This document shows positions 52,795-63,757 of a stretch of 64,000 bases of DNA, one piece after another. Each line of letters begins with the position of its first letter. The stretch's first letter is position 1. The translations under genes were made by a program, and so were the position numbers. Source of the DNA: Limosilactobacillus reuteri (GTDB lineage: Bacteria; Bacillota; Bacilli; Lactobacillales; Lactobacillaceae); contig NZ_CP027805.1 of NCBI RefSeq assembly GCF_003072625.1, forward strand, positions 185,001-249,000, given 5' to 3'. The notes under the pieces were generated by a model. It saw only the letters and a program-made list of their open reading frames with translations. It ran no database searches and was not told where the DNA came from.

Positions 52795-53238
52795 ATGGTT
52801 AAAGACGAATACACACTTGTACTAGTAAAACCTGATGGGGTAAAGACACGCCATATTGGAGATATTATTACCCGTATTGAACGAAAGGGTTATAATATTG
52901 AAGCTCTTAAGATGATTGACCCATCAGAAGAAAAGCTTCGTCAGCATTATTTTGATAAAGTTGACAAACCATTCTTCCCTGAATTGTTAGAATACATGAC
53001 AGAAGGACCAATTGTAGGAATTGTCGTCTCTGGTACTAATGTAATTCAAGCAATTCATAATATGGCAGGAGCTACTAACCCTGGTGAAGCTGAATGGGGA
53101 ACAATTCGTGGTGACTACGGTCGTGAATGGCCTGATGGTAACTTGCGAAATATCATTCATACATCTGATAATGTTGATAGTGCTACTCGCGAGATTGGTA
53201 TTTGGTTCCCAGAATTTGATATTAAAGATAAACAGTAG
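52795..53238 (+). CDS. ndk: nucleoside diphosphate kinase
   Basis: 147 aa. TLVLVKPDGVKTRHIGDII, the catalytic His in NLRNIIHTSDN (GSD in most relatives; here TSD), and EIGIWFPEFD at the end. It transfers the gamma phosphate among NTPs through a phosphohistidine. It starts behind aaggag. A bidirectional terminator follows. Confidence 0.95.
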   Translation: MVKDEYTLVLVKPDGVKTRHIGDIITRIERKGYNIEALKMIDPSEEKLRQHYFDKVDKPFFPELLEYMTEGPIVGIVVSGTNVIQAIHNMAGATNPGEAEWGTIRGDYGREWPDGNLRNIIHTSDNVDSATREIGIWFPEFDIKDKQ

Positions 53239-53240
53239 AG

Positions 53241-53288
53241 TTAAAGAAGCTGAAAGAAAAAACAAAAATTTTCTTTCAGCTTCTTTAA
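53241..53288. terminator. bidirectional terminator
   Basis: ttaaagaagctgaaagaaaa and ttttctttcagcttctttaa are perfect arms between the converging ndk and methyltransferase genes. Confidence 0.92.
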
Positions 53289-53289
53289 T

Positions 53290-54249
53290 TTATTCATCAC
53301 TTGCCCTTTGTTGGCGTTTAATTTTTCGTTGTACTGCCAAGGTATTGCGTTCCCAAAAGACCCCGTCAGTGTAGCCTTGGATGCTAGGATCATCTTTTAT
53401 TTGATTAAGTCGGTACTGTCCCCATGCACAATATAGAAGACTTTGCTCGATTCCAAGATAGTGGCGATTGAGCTTAGCAGCAGTCACTAAACTAGAACCG
53501 GAACCGGCAAAAGGATCGAAAATAAAGTCATTGGGATTAGAACTAGCAAGAATAATTTTTGCCAGTAATTTTTCTGGCTTTTGCGTAGGGTGACCAGTAT
53601 TTTCTGGCATTGACCAATAGGGAATTGAAATATCGTCCCAAAAATTAGAGGGCATTGTATCACGAAAATTACCGTTTTTAGTAGCTTGCCAGTCTTTAGC
53701 AATCCCATCTTGACGATAAGGGGCTACCACCTGCCGTCGTTGTTTAACTTGGTCGACGTTAAAGGTATAGTCACTCGGGTTAGCAGTCAAGAACCAAATA
53801 TCTTCCATCCCGTTTTTCCAATTTTTCTGTGAGCCGCGTCCTTTTTCCCGTTGCCAAGTAATCCGATTTTGAATTGTAAAATTTTTTTCGAGGATCGGCG
53901 CAAGTGCCATGCTAGTTGCCCAATCAGAAAAGACATAGATACTAGCATTTTCTTTTAGTAATGGCTTTAAGAGATCAATCCACTTTTGCGTGTAAGTCTG
54001 ATATTGGCTCGTAGACATCTTTTTGAAGTTTAAACCATCATATTGTTTGTTAAGATTATAGGGAGGATCAATAAGGGCAAGATCAACCTGGTGTGGTGCT
54101 AGTTGAGTCATTACTTTGAAGGAATCCCCGTTGATAATTTTGTTGGATATTGTCTGGAGATTATCAGTTGGGTGAATAATCTGGCTGAGGAGCTCAGGTG
54201 AAGCCTCCTCAAGCGTGAAATCAATTGTTTTATTTCTTTTTGAGCGCAT
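53290..54249 (-). CDS. orphan DNA adenine/cytosine-N4 methyltransferase (beta class)
   Basis: 319 aa from the ATG at 54249 (aggagtgg site). The catalytic motif IV is LIDPPYNL (residues about 59-66) and comes before motif I FDPFAGSGSSL, so the order is that of beta-class amino methyltransferases (N6A or N4C). HPTQKPEKLLAKIILASS is the standard motif X/I lead. It methylates a short DNA site using S-adenosylmethionine. No restriction gene is within several kb, so it may be solitary. The target site cannot be told. Confidence 0.9.
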   Translation of the reverse strand: MRSKRNKTIDFTLEEASPELLSQIIHPTDNLQTISNKIINGDSFKVMTQLAPHQVDLALIDPPYNLNKQYDGLNFKKMSTSQYQTYTQKWIDLLKPLLKENASIYVFSDWATSMALAPILEKNFTIQNRITWQREKGRGSQKNWKNGMEDIWFLTANPSDYTFNVDQVKQRRQVVAPYRQDGIAKDWQATKNGNFRDTMPSNFWDDISIPYWSMPENTGHPTQKPEKLLAKIILASSNPNDFIFDPFAGSGSSLVTAAKLNRHYLGIEQSLLYCAWGQYRLNQIKDDPSIQGYTDGVFWERNTLAVQRKIKRQQRASDE

Positions 54250-54337
54250 ATTGACCACTCCTGTTCGACGTTTAGTATTATTATACTTGTCATATTCAGG
54301 ATTGTCTTGCCTTTTTAGTAGGAGTTGGATTAAAATT

Positions 54338-54510
54338 AACTATATTAAGTAGCGCGAGTCTTAGCGAGGGACAGTTGGTGAAAAGGTCCCCAAAGTGCGA
54401 AGTGGTCACAACAAAATACATAATGAGCGGCAATGATGATTGCAATTTAGGTGGTACCGCGCGAAAAGCGTCCTATTTAGTTTATATGGCTAAGTAGGGC
54501 GTTTTATAGT
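54338..54510 (+). promoter_or_regulatory. T-box riboswitch, Trp-specific (specifier TGG)
   Basis: agtagcgcgag and gcgagggacagttggtgaa form stem I; the specifier TGG lies at 54403-54405 (gcgaagtggtcac), the T-box aggtggtaccgcg at about 54449-54461, and the terminator aaaagcgtcctatttag / ctaagtagggcgtttt at 54464-54508. trpS follows 17 bases later. Uncharged tRNA-Trp allows transcription. Confidence 0.93.
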
Positions 54511-54514
54511 TTAG

Positions 54515-55549
<1,035 letters not shown>

Positions 55550-55562
55550 AAATATGAGCTGA

Positions 55563-55613
55563 AAAAGCGAGGCTGTTAGGAAAATAAGTTTTTCCTTGAG
55601 CCCCGTTTTTTTT
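55563..55613 (+). terminator. terminator of trpS
   Basis: aaaaagcgaggctg and ttgagccccgttttt form an imperfect stem with inner ggaaaa/ttttcc pairs and a T8 run. Confidence 0.8.
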
Positions 55614-55692
55614 CGTGTCTCCAATAGCAGAACATGGTAACATAAAAGAGATGTATTTATACGAAAAATAATTAATTAAAGCGGAGGTGAAA

Positions 55693-56634
55693 ATGGTGGA
55701 AAACCTCGCGATTGTAGACCTCGGCTCAAACTCGGCCCGAATGGCAATAACGGAAATTGCTCCAGATGGACGATTTCGTGAAATTCGACGTGTAAAAGAA
55801 AATACACGTTTATCTGAGGGAATGGGACGAGAAAAAATGTTACAAGAGAGTGCAATTGAACGAACGATTGCGGCTCTAAAACGATTTAAAAAAATCTACC
55901 AAGAGATTCCTAATATTAAGGTTCGTGCGATCACAACTGCTGCAGTTCGGCAGGCCCGAAATCGCCAAGAGTTTTTGAATCGTGTCCAACAGGAAGTCGG
56001 TATTCATCTACAAGTTTTATCTGGTAAAAAAGAAGCCTATTATGATTACCTAGGCGTTGTTCGGACATTGCGACTTAACCACTGTTTAATTCTAGATGTT
56101 GGTGGAGCAAGTTGTGAATTGATATTAGTGCAGCAGCGAAAAGCGCGTAACTTGATTTCTATTCCGGTAGGAGCTGTTAATTTATCAGAGCAATACCACT
56201 TAAATGGTTATGTTCGTTCAGCTGACCTTTTTCGTGCGCAGGTAGCGATGAACGAACGATTGACCAAAATTCCGTGGCTACGTTATGCGACACGTGTTCC
56301 GATTGTTTTATTAGGTGGTGCTAACCGGACTTTGGCGCGTATGACCCAGTCTTACCATCACCATCACCGTCGAAATGGTTCAATTCATGGGTATCAGCTT
56401 TCCTCGCGAGTAGTATTTGCTACTTATCGTGAATTGCTAAATCGTAACTTGGCCCAGCGTAAACGAATGACTGGTCTAGAACCAGAACGAGCAGACATTA
56501 TCATCGGCGGAATGCTGCCTCTTGTAACCCTTTTGCAACGCAACAGTGATGGCCGGGTTATTTTTTCAGAGAGTGGTGTCCGCGAAGGAATCATCACTGA
56601 ATATGTAAATCAAAGGAAGCGACACCATGAATGA
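55693..56634 (+). CDS. ppx: Ppx/GppA-family exopolyphosphatase-like phosphatase
   Basis: 313 aa from the ATG at 55693 (perfect ggaggtga site). AIVDLGSNSARM (first phosphate loop), LDVGGASCELI (second, actin-type ATPase fold) and LLGGANRTLARM are all visible; the usual C-terminal helical domain of longer Ppx is absent, so it resembles the short form. It hydrolyses inorganic polyphosphate or (p)ppGpp. It is the first gene of a tight operon; the stop overlaps the mvaA ATG by 8 bases. Confidence 0.88.
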   Translation: MVENLAIVDLGSNSARMAITEIAPDGRFREIRRVKENTRLSEGMGREKMLQESAIERTIAALKRFKKIYQEIPNIKVRAITTAAVRQARNRQEFLNRVQQEVGIHLQVLSGKKEAYYDYLGVVRTLRLNHCLILDVGGASCELILVQQRKARNLISIPVGAVNLSEQYHLNGYVRSADLFRAQVAMNERLTKIPWLRYATRVPIVLLGGANRTLARMTQSYHHHHRRNGSIHGYQLSSRVVFATYRELLNRNLAQRKRMTGLEPERADIIIGGMLPLVTLLQRNSDGRVIFSESGVREGIITEYVNQRKRHHE

Positions 56635-57889
56635 TTGGCAACACGGTTTTTATAAGTTATCTGCCGATGATCGACGTCAAAAATTAGCAATAGCTCGTCA
56701 ACTGTCCCCCATTGAAGAGCAAGTATTAGCAAATACAAGTTCAGATTTAGGGGATGAGTTAGTCGAAAATTATATTACTGATTATTCTTTACCTGAAGGA
56801 GTAGCCTTAAATATAACCTTAAATAATCGTCCGTATGTTGTGCCAATGGTGATTGAAGAACCATCAGTCATAGCCGCTGCTAGCAATGGTGCACACCGGG
56901 TAAGTAGGTCGGGAGGATTTACTGCTCCTCGGCAAGACCGACAATTAGTGGGTCAAGTTGTGTTAGATGACGTGACTGATAAAGCAGCAGTTAAAGCATG
57001 GTTATTAGAACACCAAGATGAGATTTTAACAATTGCTAACCAGGCTCATCCCTCAATGCAGGCACGAGGCGGGGGTGCGAAGTCGATGAAAGTTCGCACC
57101 CCTGAGGACTTTATTAGCATTGACTTGGGGATTGATGTTTGTCAGGCAATGGGCGCTAATAGTGTCAATACGATGGCAGAAGCGGTTGGGAAATGGTTAA
57201 CAGACCAGGGCTTCCATGTTATTACCGCAATTTTAAGCAATCTTGCAACGCAGAGTCTGCAAACCGCTACTTGTAAAGTTGATTTTCGATACTTAGCAAC
57301 TCCGGAGATGGATGGTAAAGAGGTTGCTCAACGAATTGCTCGTCTTAGTGATCTTGCACAAGTTGATCCTTATCGAGCAGCTACCCATAATAAAGGAATA
57401 ATGAACGGGATCGATGCGATCATGATTGCAAGTGGAAACGATTGGCGGGCGATTGAAAGCGGAGCCCATGCCTATGCTGCTCGTGACGGACAATATCGAG
57501 GGTTAAGTACTTGGGAAATTCAGGATGACTATTTGGTAGGAAAAATTGTTCTTCCTTTACCGGTTGGTGTAATTGGTGGTTCAATTGGTTTAAATAAGAT
57601 GACAAAGATAAACTATCATATTAGTCAAATTAAAAGTGCCGAAGAATTAGCAGCAGTGACAGCAAGTATCGGATTAGCGCAAAATCTGGCTGCTTTACGA
57701 GCATTGACAACTACCGGGATTCAAGCTGGCCATATGAAACTCCAATACCGTTCGTTAGCGGCAAGCGTCGGCGCGACCCCAGCAGAAGTGCCATTAGTAG
57801 TAGCACGGTTAAAGCAACGCTCACATGTTGATCAAGCGCTTGCTAAAGAAATATTATCAACGATCAGAAAGGACCAAGTTAATGACTGA
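56627..57889 (+). CDS. mvaA: hydroxymethylglutaryl-CoA reductase, class II
   Basis: 420 aa. VIEEPSVIAAASNGA (catalytic Glu), HNKGIMNGIDAI (catalytic Lys), ASGNDWRAIE (Asp) and IQAGHMKLQYRSLA (His) give the four active-site residues. The degradative-type sequence plan is that of lactic-acid bacteria, where it runs in the mevalonate direction to make isopentenyl diphosphate for cell-wall lipid carriers. It overlaps ppx by 8 bases and the next gene by 8. Confidence 0.95.
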   Translation: MNDWQHGFYKLSADDRRQKLAIARQLSPIEEQVLANTSSDLGDELVENYITDYSLPEGVALNITLNNRPYVVPMVIEEPSVIAAASNGAHRVSRSGGFTAPRQDRQLVGQVVLDDVTDKAAVKAWLLEHQDEILTIANQAHPSMQARGGGAKSMKVRTPEDFISIDLGIDVCQAMGANSVNTMAEAVGKWLTDQGFHVITAILSNLATQSLQTATCKVDFRYLATPEMDGKEVAQRIARLSDLAQVDPYRAATHNKGIMNGIDAIMIASGNDWRAIESGAHAYAARDGQYRGLSTWEIQDDYLVGKIVLPLPVGVIGGSIGLNKMTKINYHISQIKSAEELAAVTASIGLAQNLAALRALTTTGIQAGHMKLQYRSLAASVGATPAEVPLVVARLKQRSHVDQALAKEILSTIRKDQVND

Positions 57890-58841
57890 AGAGAGAATTA
57901 CACTAAATAAAGAAAATCAGGCACTCCTTGATCAGGTTAATAGCCTATATCCTGAAGGTAGTGTCTTCGTTCAGTTTCATGGTGACAAGTCTGGATACGT
58001 TCGCCATGACCAAGCAACGCAGCAAACTATTCCTGGTGCCTTGGTTATAATTGTGACTGACTTGACTGCCCCCAATTACACTGCTTCACACGAATTATTG
58101 CACCTTTTGATGTTGTTAAAAGGTTTTCCGCAAATCTTTTTCCAGCTATCTCTTGGTGATAAGGAACTTGATGAACAGATGATGATTATGTCAACTGACT
58201 TGTATAATATCGCTATGCATCGAGTAGTTGTGGCAGAACAACGTAAGCATGGTTTTATTACTGATGAGATTGAAGAGCAGTATTTAAAGGGGATTGAACA
58301 CACATTAACTCCGGAAAAAGAGGAGGATGATGAACGGACGTTACGGTTATTAACCCTTTTGGATGCTTTGGTCTTTTACGGTGACCACATTTCAAAGTAT
58401 GAAAAAACTTTAGCAGAAAAGTACCCGCTTGCACTGGCTGCGGCAAAAAAGATGCATGCCGAGATCACAAAGAAGCCAATTAAGTCACCATTCGATATGC
58501 GCCGGTCAATTGTTAAGATTTATTCTTTATTTGATCAACAGATGCAGGAATGGGACTTACCAGCCTTACATAATAACGAATACACAACCCTCTCACCGGT
58601 GCTAAGTGCTCGTCAATTGCGCTTAGAAATGCGCCAAGTGTTTGAAATCTATCACTCTGATATGAAAGAACGAGGGACATATGAGCGCGCCTACGTTGGT
58701 CTTCGGCGGAGTGATGGACAAAATTCATTTACTCTTCCGGCACCAACTCAAAATGCGCCAGAAGCATTCAAGAAGATATATGATCAATCAGTGAAGGAAT
58801 TTCTTGAACAGAATAGCATTCCATACATCGTAAGGAAGTGA
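57882..58841 (+). CDS. IpaB/EvcA-type protein with HELLH zincin-like motif
   Basis: 319 aa from the ATG at 57882 (agaaagga site); it overlaps mvaA by 8 bases. The central segment NYTASHELLHLLMLLKGF contains HExxH, the zinc-binding and catalytic motif of metallopeptidases, followed by a helix with further acidic residues (DKELDEQMMIMS). No signal peptide or membrane helix, so a cytosolic enzyme. Lactobacillus annotations call such proteins IpaB/EvcA, a name with no functional meaning here. A third ligand (Glu or His 20-40 residues on, for instance HRVVVAE) can be suggested, not shown. Confidence 0.75.
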   Translation: MTEERITLNKENQALLDQVNSLYPEGSVFVQFHGDKSGYVRHDQATQQTIPGALVIIVTDLTAPNYTASHELLHLLMLLKGFPQIFFQLSLGDKELDEQMMIMSTDLYNIAMHRVVVAEQRKHGFITDEIEEQYLKGIEHTLTPEKEEDDERTLRLLTLLDALVFYGDHISKYEKTLAEKYPLALAAAKKMHAEITKKPIKSPFDMRRSIVKIYSLFDQQMQEWDLPALHNNEYTTLSPVLSARQLRLEMRQVFEIYHSDMKERGTYERAYVGLRRSDGQNSFTLPAPTQNAPEAFKKIYDQSVKEFLEQNSIPYIVRK

Positions 58842-58846
58842 GCTAG

Positions 58847-59545
58847 ATGGATGCGACGATTCAAAAAACATTTGACGACGCAAAAAATATTGTCTTTCTA
58901 ACGGGAGCTGGTGTTTCAACCGCTTCTGGTATTCCCGATTTTAGGTCAGCAAACGGTTTATATACGCAGAATCGGAATGCTGAATATTACTTAAGTCATC
59001 GTTATTTTGTTAGCGATCCAGAAGGCTTTTATGAATTTTGCAAGAAAAATTTGTATTTTCCAGATGCAAAGCCCAATGTAATTCATCAAAAACAGGCAGC
59101 TTTGACACAACAGGACCGGGCGACTGTGATAACGCAAAATATTGATAACTTATATGAAGAAGCTGGCACGAAACACTTGATTGACTTTCATGGGAACCTC
59201 TTCCACGTTTATTGTGAAAAGTGTCATGAAACTGTTCCGGTGAGCGAATATTTGAAGAGTCGCCTGCATCAAAAGGATAATGGCCCCTTGCGTCCGGACA
59301 TTGTTTTATATGATGAAGGAATTAAGCAAGAGGATATTGTCAATTCTGTCAAGGCAATGCAACAAGCTGATTTAGTTGTGATTGTGGGTACTTCGATGAA
59401 AGTATATCCATTTGCGGGCTTGCTAGATTACCGCAATCCAAATGCAAAGGTGATTGCGGTTAATCAGCAGTTATTGCAATTTCCTTTTGACTTTCAAATG
59501 GTTCAAGACGATGCAACAAAATTCTTTGACGAATTAAAAGTATAA
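58847..59545 (+). CDS. Sir2-family NAD-dependent protein deacylase
   Basis: 232 aa. GAGVSTASGIPDFRS (NAD loop), TQNIDNLYEEAG and FHGNLFHVYC with the catalytic His (DFHGN), VGTSMKVYPFAGLL, and AVNQQ at the ribose site. Only one CxxC (CEKC) is seen in the zinc module; the second pair has been lost (NGPLRPDIVLYDE has no Cys). So zinc binding is uncertain and substrate preference may differ. Last gene of the ppx-mvaA operon, 5 bases after the stop of the preceding gene. Confidence 0.9.
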   Translation: MDATIQKTFDDAKNIVFLTGAGVSTASGIPDFRSANGLYTQNRNAEYYLSHRYFVSDPEGFYEFCKKNLYFPDAKPNVIHQKQAALTQQDRATVITQNIDNLYEEAGTKHLIDFHGNLFHVYCEKCHETVPVSEYLKSRLHQKDNGPLRPDIVLYDEGIKQEDIVNSVKAMQQADLVVIVGTSMKVYPFAGLLDYRNPNAKVIAVNQQLLQFPFDFQMVQDDATKFFDELKV

Positions 59546-59590
59546 AAAAGAAGCTGCAGTTGTCTAAGGACAATTTCCAGCTTCTTTTTG
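59545..59590. terminator. terminator of ppx-mvaA-sir2 operon
   Basis: aaaaaagaagctg and ccagcttctttttg arms with a 20-base loop containing a partial inner stem; T run after it on the plus strand and A run on the minus side. Confidence 0.8.
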
Positions 59591-59599
59591 CTCCAGTGG

Positions 59600-59725
59600 T
59601 TATTCAAAGAAAACGACCTTCCCATCAACTTTGAAAGGGAGTGCTACTAAATGAGAGCCCTTCTTTTTAGTAGCATCCTTTTCTTGATAAAAAATGTGAC
59701 AAATACCTTTGTTCTTTAGTAGCAT
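59600..59725 (-). CDS. small hypothetical protein (41 aa)
   Basis: A 41-codon ORF with aaaggag 9 bases before the ATG. The peptide is basic in the middle (QEKDATKKKGSH) and ends VALPFKVDGKVVFFE, with aromatic residues and no membrane helix. It ends near the operon terminator at 59545-59590, which would also stop its transcript. No family recognised. Confidence 0.55.
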   Translation of the reverse strand: MLLKNKGICHIFYQEKDATKKKGSHLVALPFKVDGKVVFFE

Positions 59726-59992
59726 TTCTGATCGCTCCTTTCATATTGTTCACTTGTAAAATAACATGTTTTGAACGCTTTTCCTAGAGAAATAATGAAG
59801 TATGAGAAACGCTTTCATTTTAAAATGTGAGAATAATGCATAATCCGTTCGTCTTTTACTATCAAAATGAATAAAAGTTATAAAAACGGGGATTGAGGTC
59901 CTCAGAAAATGAATATAGATTTATTTTGCAGTGTATAAGAATTTGCTAAGTAATTTGAGGCGGATTTTTAGGCATGAAAGGGAGGATTAAAG
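59726..59992. other. intergenic region with CcpA-like sites
   Basis: No gene. It contains a cre-like site (59804-59817) and upstream signals of the small ORF and of the DUF72 gene. Confidence 0.4.
59804..59817. promoter_or_regulatory. cre-like site (CcpA)
   Basis: The minus strand reads tgaaagcgtttctc, matching the first eleven positions of tgwaancgntnwca. A second weaker gaacgctttt lies about 30 bases away. Possible control of the small ORF or DUF72 gene. Confidence 0.35.
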
Positions 59993-60841
59993 ATGAAAAT
60001 AACAATGGGGATGACAACGTGGACAGAGCATCCAGTACTCATTCATGATGAACAACGCCCTGTAAGGCTTGATGAGTATGCTCAACATTTTCCGGTGGTT
60101 GAGGTTGATACTTTTTTCTACGCTTTACCTCAGATATCAACAATTCAAAACTGGCTTGCTACTGTTCCACCAACTTTTCAGTTTATCGTTAAGGCTAACC
60201 AGAAAATGACATTGCATCAGCGAAATCAAGAACGTGGCGAACTAGAACAGGTCTTTCAACAATACCGTCGGACAATCTCCCCCTTGGTAGCTGCTAGTCA
60301 ATTAAAGACGATATTGTTTCAATTTCCTCCATATTTTGATGCAACTGTGCGTGACTTTTCCTACTTACGATTAATTCGAGAATGGTTAGGAAATCTGCCA
60401 ATTGCAGTCGAATTTCGTAATCAAACTTGGTATAAGAAAGAAATTTTACCGTCAGTCTTAGATTTTTGTCGTGAGCTCAACTTTACATTAGTAGCTGCTG
60501 ATGAACCCCATAACACGCCAACATCCGTACCATTTGTGCTTGCAACAACTAATCCTGACTTAGCGATGTTGCGCCTGCATGGCCGTAATCGAAAAGGATG
60601 GGAAAATCAAGGAAAAGAATGGCGAAAAACACGAACGCTGTATCGATATTCGACGGAAGAACTTCAATTCTTTAAAAAACAAATTGAGTCCTTGCAGCCG
60701 CAACCTAAAGAACTCAGTGTTATCTTCAACAATAACTCAGCCAAGGATGCGGCACCAAACGCATTAAGTCTTCAAAAAATGATGAACATTGAATTTGAGG
60801 GTCTGGCACCTAAATCACCAGAACAGCTTGATCTGTTTTAG
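59993..60841 (+). CDS. DUF72 (YecE-like) family protein
   Basis: 282 aa. A TIM-barrel-like DUF72 protein: ITMGMTTWTEHP, EYAQHFPVVEVDTFFYALP, FQFIVKANQKMT, ILFQFPPYF, VEFRNQTWY and LRLHGRN in order. Members are conserved, cytosolic and without a proven reaction, though an FeS- or nucleotide-related role has been suggested. It has a ggaggat site. Ahead of metG, separate transcription likely. Confidence 0.92.
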   Translation: MKITMGMTTWTEHPVLIHDEQRPVRLDEYAQHFPVVEVDTFFYALPQISTIQNWLATVPPTFQFIVKANQKMTLHQRNQERGELEQVFQQYRRTISPLVAASQLKTILFQFPPYFDATVRDFSYLRLIREWLGNLPIAVEFRNQTWYKKEILPSVLDFCRELNFTLVAADEPHNTPTSVPFVLATTNPDLAMLRLHGRNRKGWENQGKEWRKTRTLYRYSTEELQFFKKQIESLQPQPKELSVIFNNNSAKDAAPNALSLQKMMNIEFEGLAPKSPEQLDLF

Positions 60842-60903
60842 GATGGAGCAAGCCCTAATAAAATGCTATACTAAATGTTAAATCTTAATTAGTAATATCT
60901 TAG

Positions 60904-62946
<2,043 letters not shown>

Positions 62947-62947
62947 A

Positions 62948-63757
62948 GTGCGTAATCATCAACACCAGCAATTGGTTTATGATTCTCATACCCACCTAAA
63001 TGACGATGCGTTTTATGATGATGTGCCTGCCTTTATTAACCGTGCTGCTCATTATGGCGTGACGGAGATGAATATTGTTGGCTCAAACCAACTATTGAAT
63101 ACCCGTGCTTTAAAGTTGGGACACCAGTTTGATAACCTTCATCCAATTATTGGTTGGCATCCAGAAGATATTGCTAATTGGAATAGTGAAACCAAGAAAG
63201 AATTACGCCAACAATTAGCAGATCGCTTAGTTGTAGGAATTGGAGAGATTGGCTTAGATTATTATAATGACGAGCATTCTCCTCACAAGCAACAACAAGA
63301 AATTTTTGCTGAACAACTTGAGTGGGCGCGAGAACTTAAATTACCGGTCTCAATTCACTGCCGAGATGCACTAGCTGACACGTATGAAATTTTGCGGAAT
63401 GCCCACGTCGATGAATTTGGCGGGGTTATGCATAGTTTTAACGGGACGCCAGAATGGGCAGAGAAATTTATGGATCTCGGAATGATGATTTCATTTAGTG
63501 GTGTCGTAAGCTTCAAAAATGCGACAGAAGTTCATGAAGCCGCATTAGTTGTACCCTTGGAAAAGATGATGGTTGAAACAGACGCTCCTTACCTAACGCC
63601 ACTCCCATATCGAGGAAAGCAAAATGAACCCGGTTTTACTAAATTTACGGTGGATGCAATTGCAGATTTAAAGCAAGTTGATGCTGGTAAAGTGGCATAT
63701 AAAACATTTACGAACGCCCACCGCTTATTTTTGGAAAATGAAGAAAGAGGCCTATGA
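62948..63757 (+). CDS. tatD: TatD-family metal-dependent hydrolase/DNase
   Basis: 269 aa from a GTG at 62948 or 272 aa from a TTG at 62939 that overlaps the metG stop. YDSHTHLNDDAF (HxH metal site), IGEIGLDYY (Glu), LPVSIHCRDA (His) and METDAPYLTPLPYRGKQNEP (Asp) give the TatD metal ligands. It has metal-dependent 3'-5' exonuclease activity, with roles in DNA repair. The metG-tatD-rnmV order is the common Firmicute one. It overlaps rnmV by 4 bases (atga). Confidence 0.95.
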   Translation: MRNHQHQQLVYDSHTHLNDDAFYDDVPAFINRAAHYGVTEMNIVGSNQLLNTRALKLGHQFDNLHPIIGWHPEDIANWNSETKKELRQQLADRLVVGIGEIGLDYYNDEHSPHKQQQEIFAEQLEWARELKLPVSIHCRDALADTYEILRNAHVDEFGGVMHSFNGTPEWAEKFMDLGMMISFSGVVSFKNATEVHEAALVVPLEKMMVETDAPYLTPLPYRGKQNEPGFTKFTVDAIADLKQVDAGKVAYKTFTNAHRLFLENEERGL

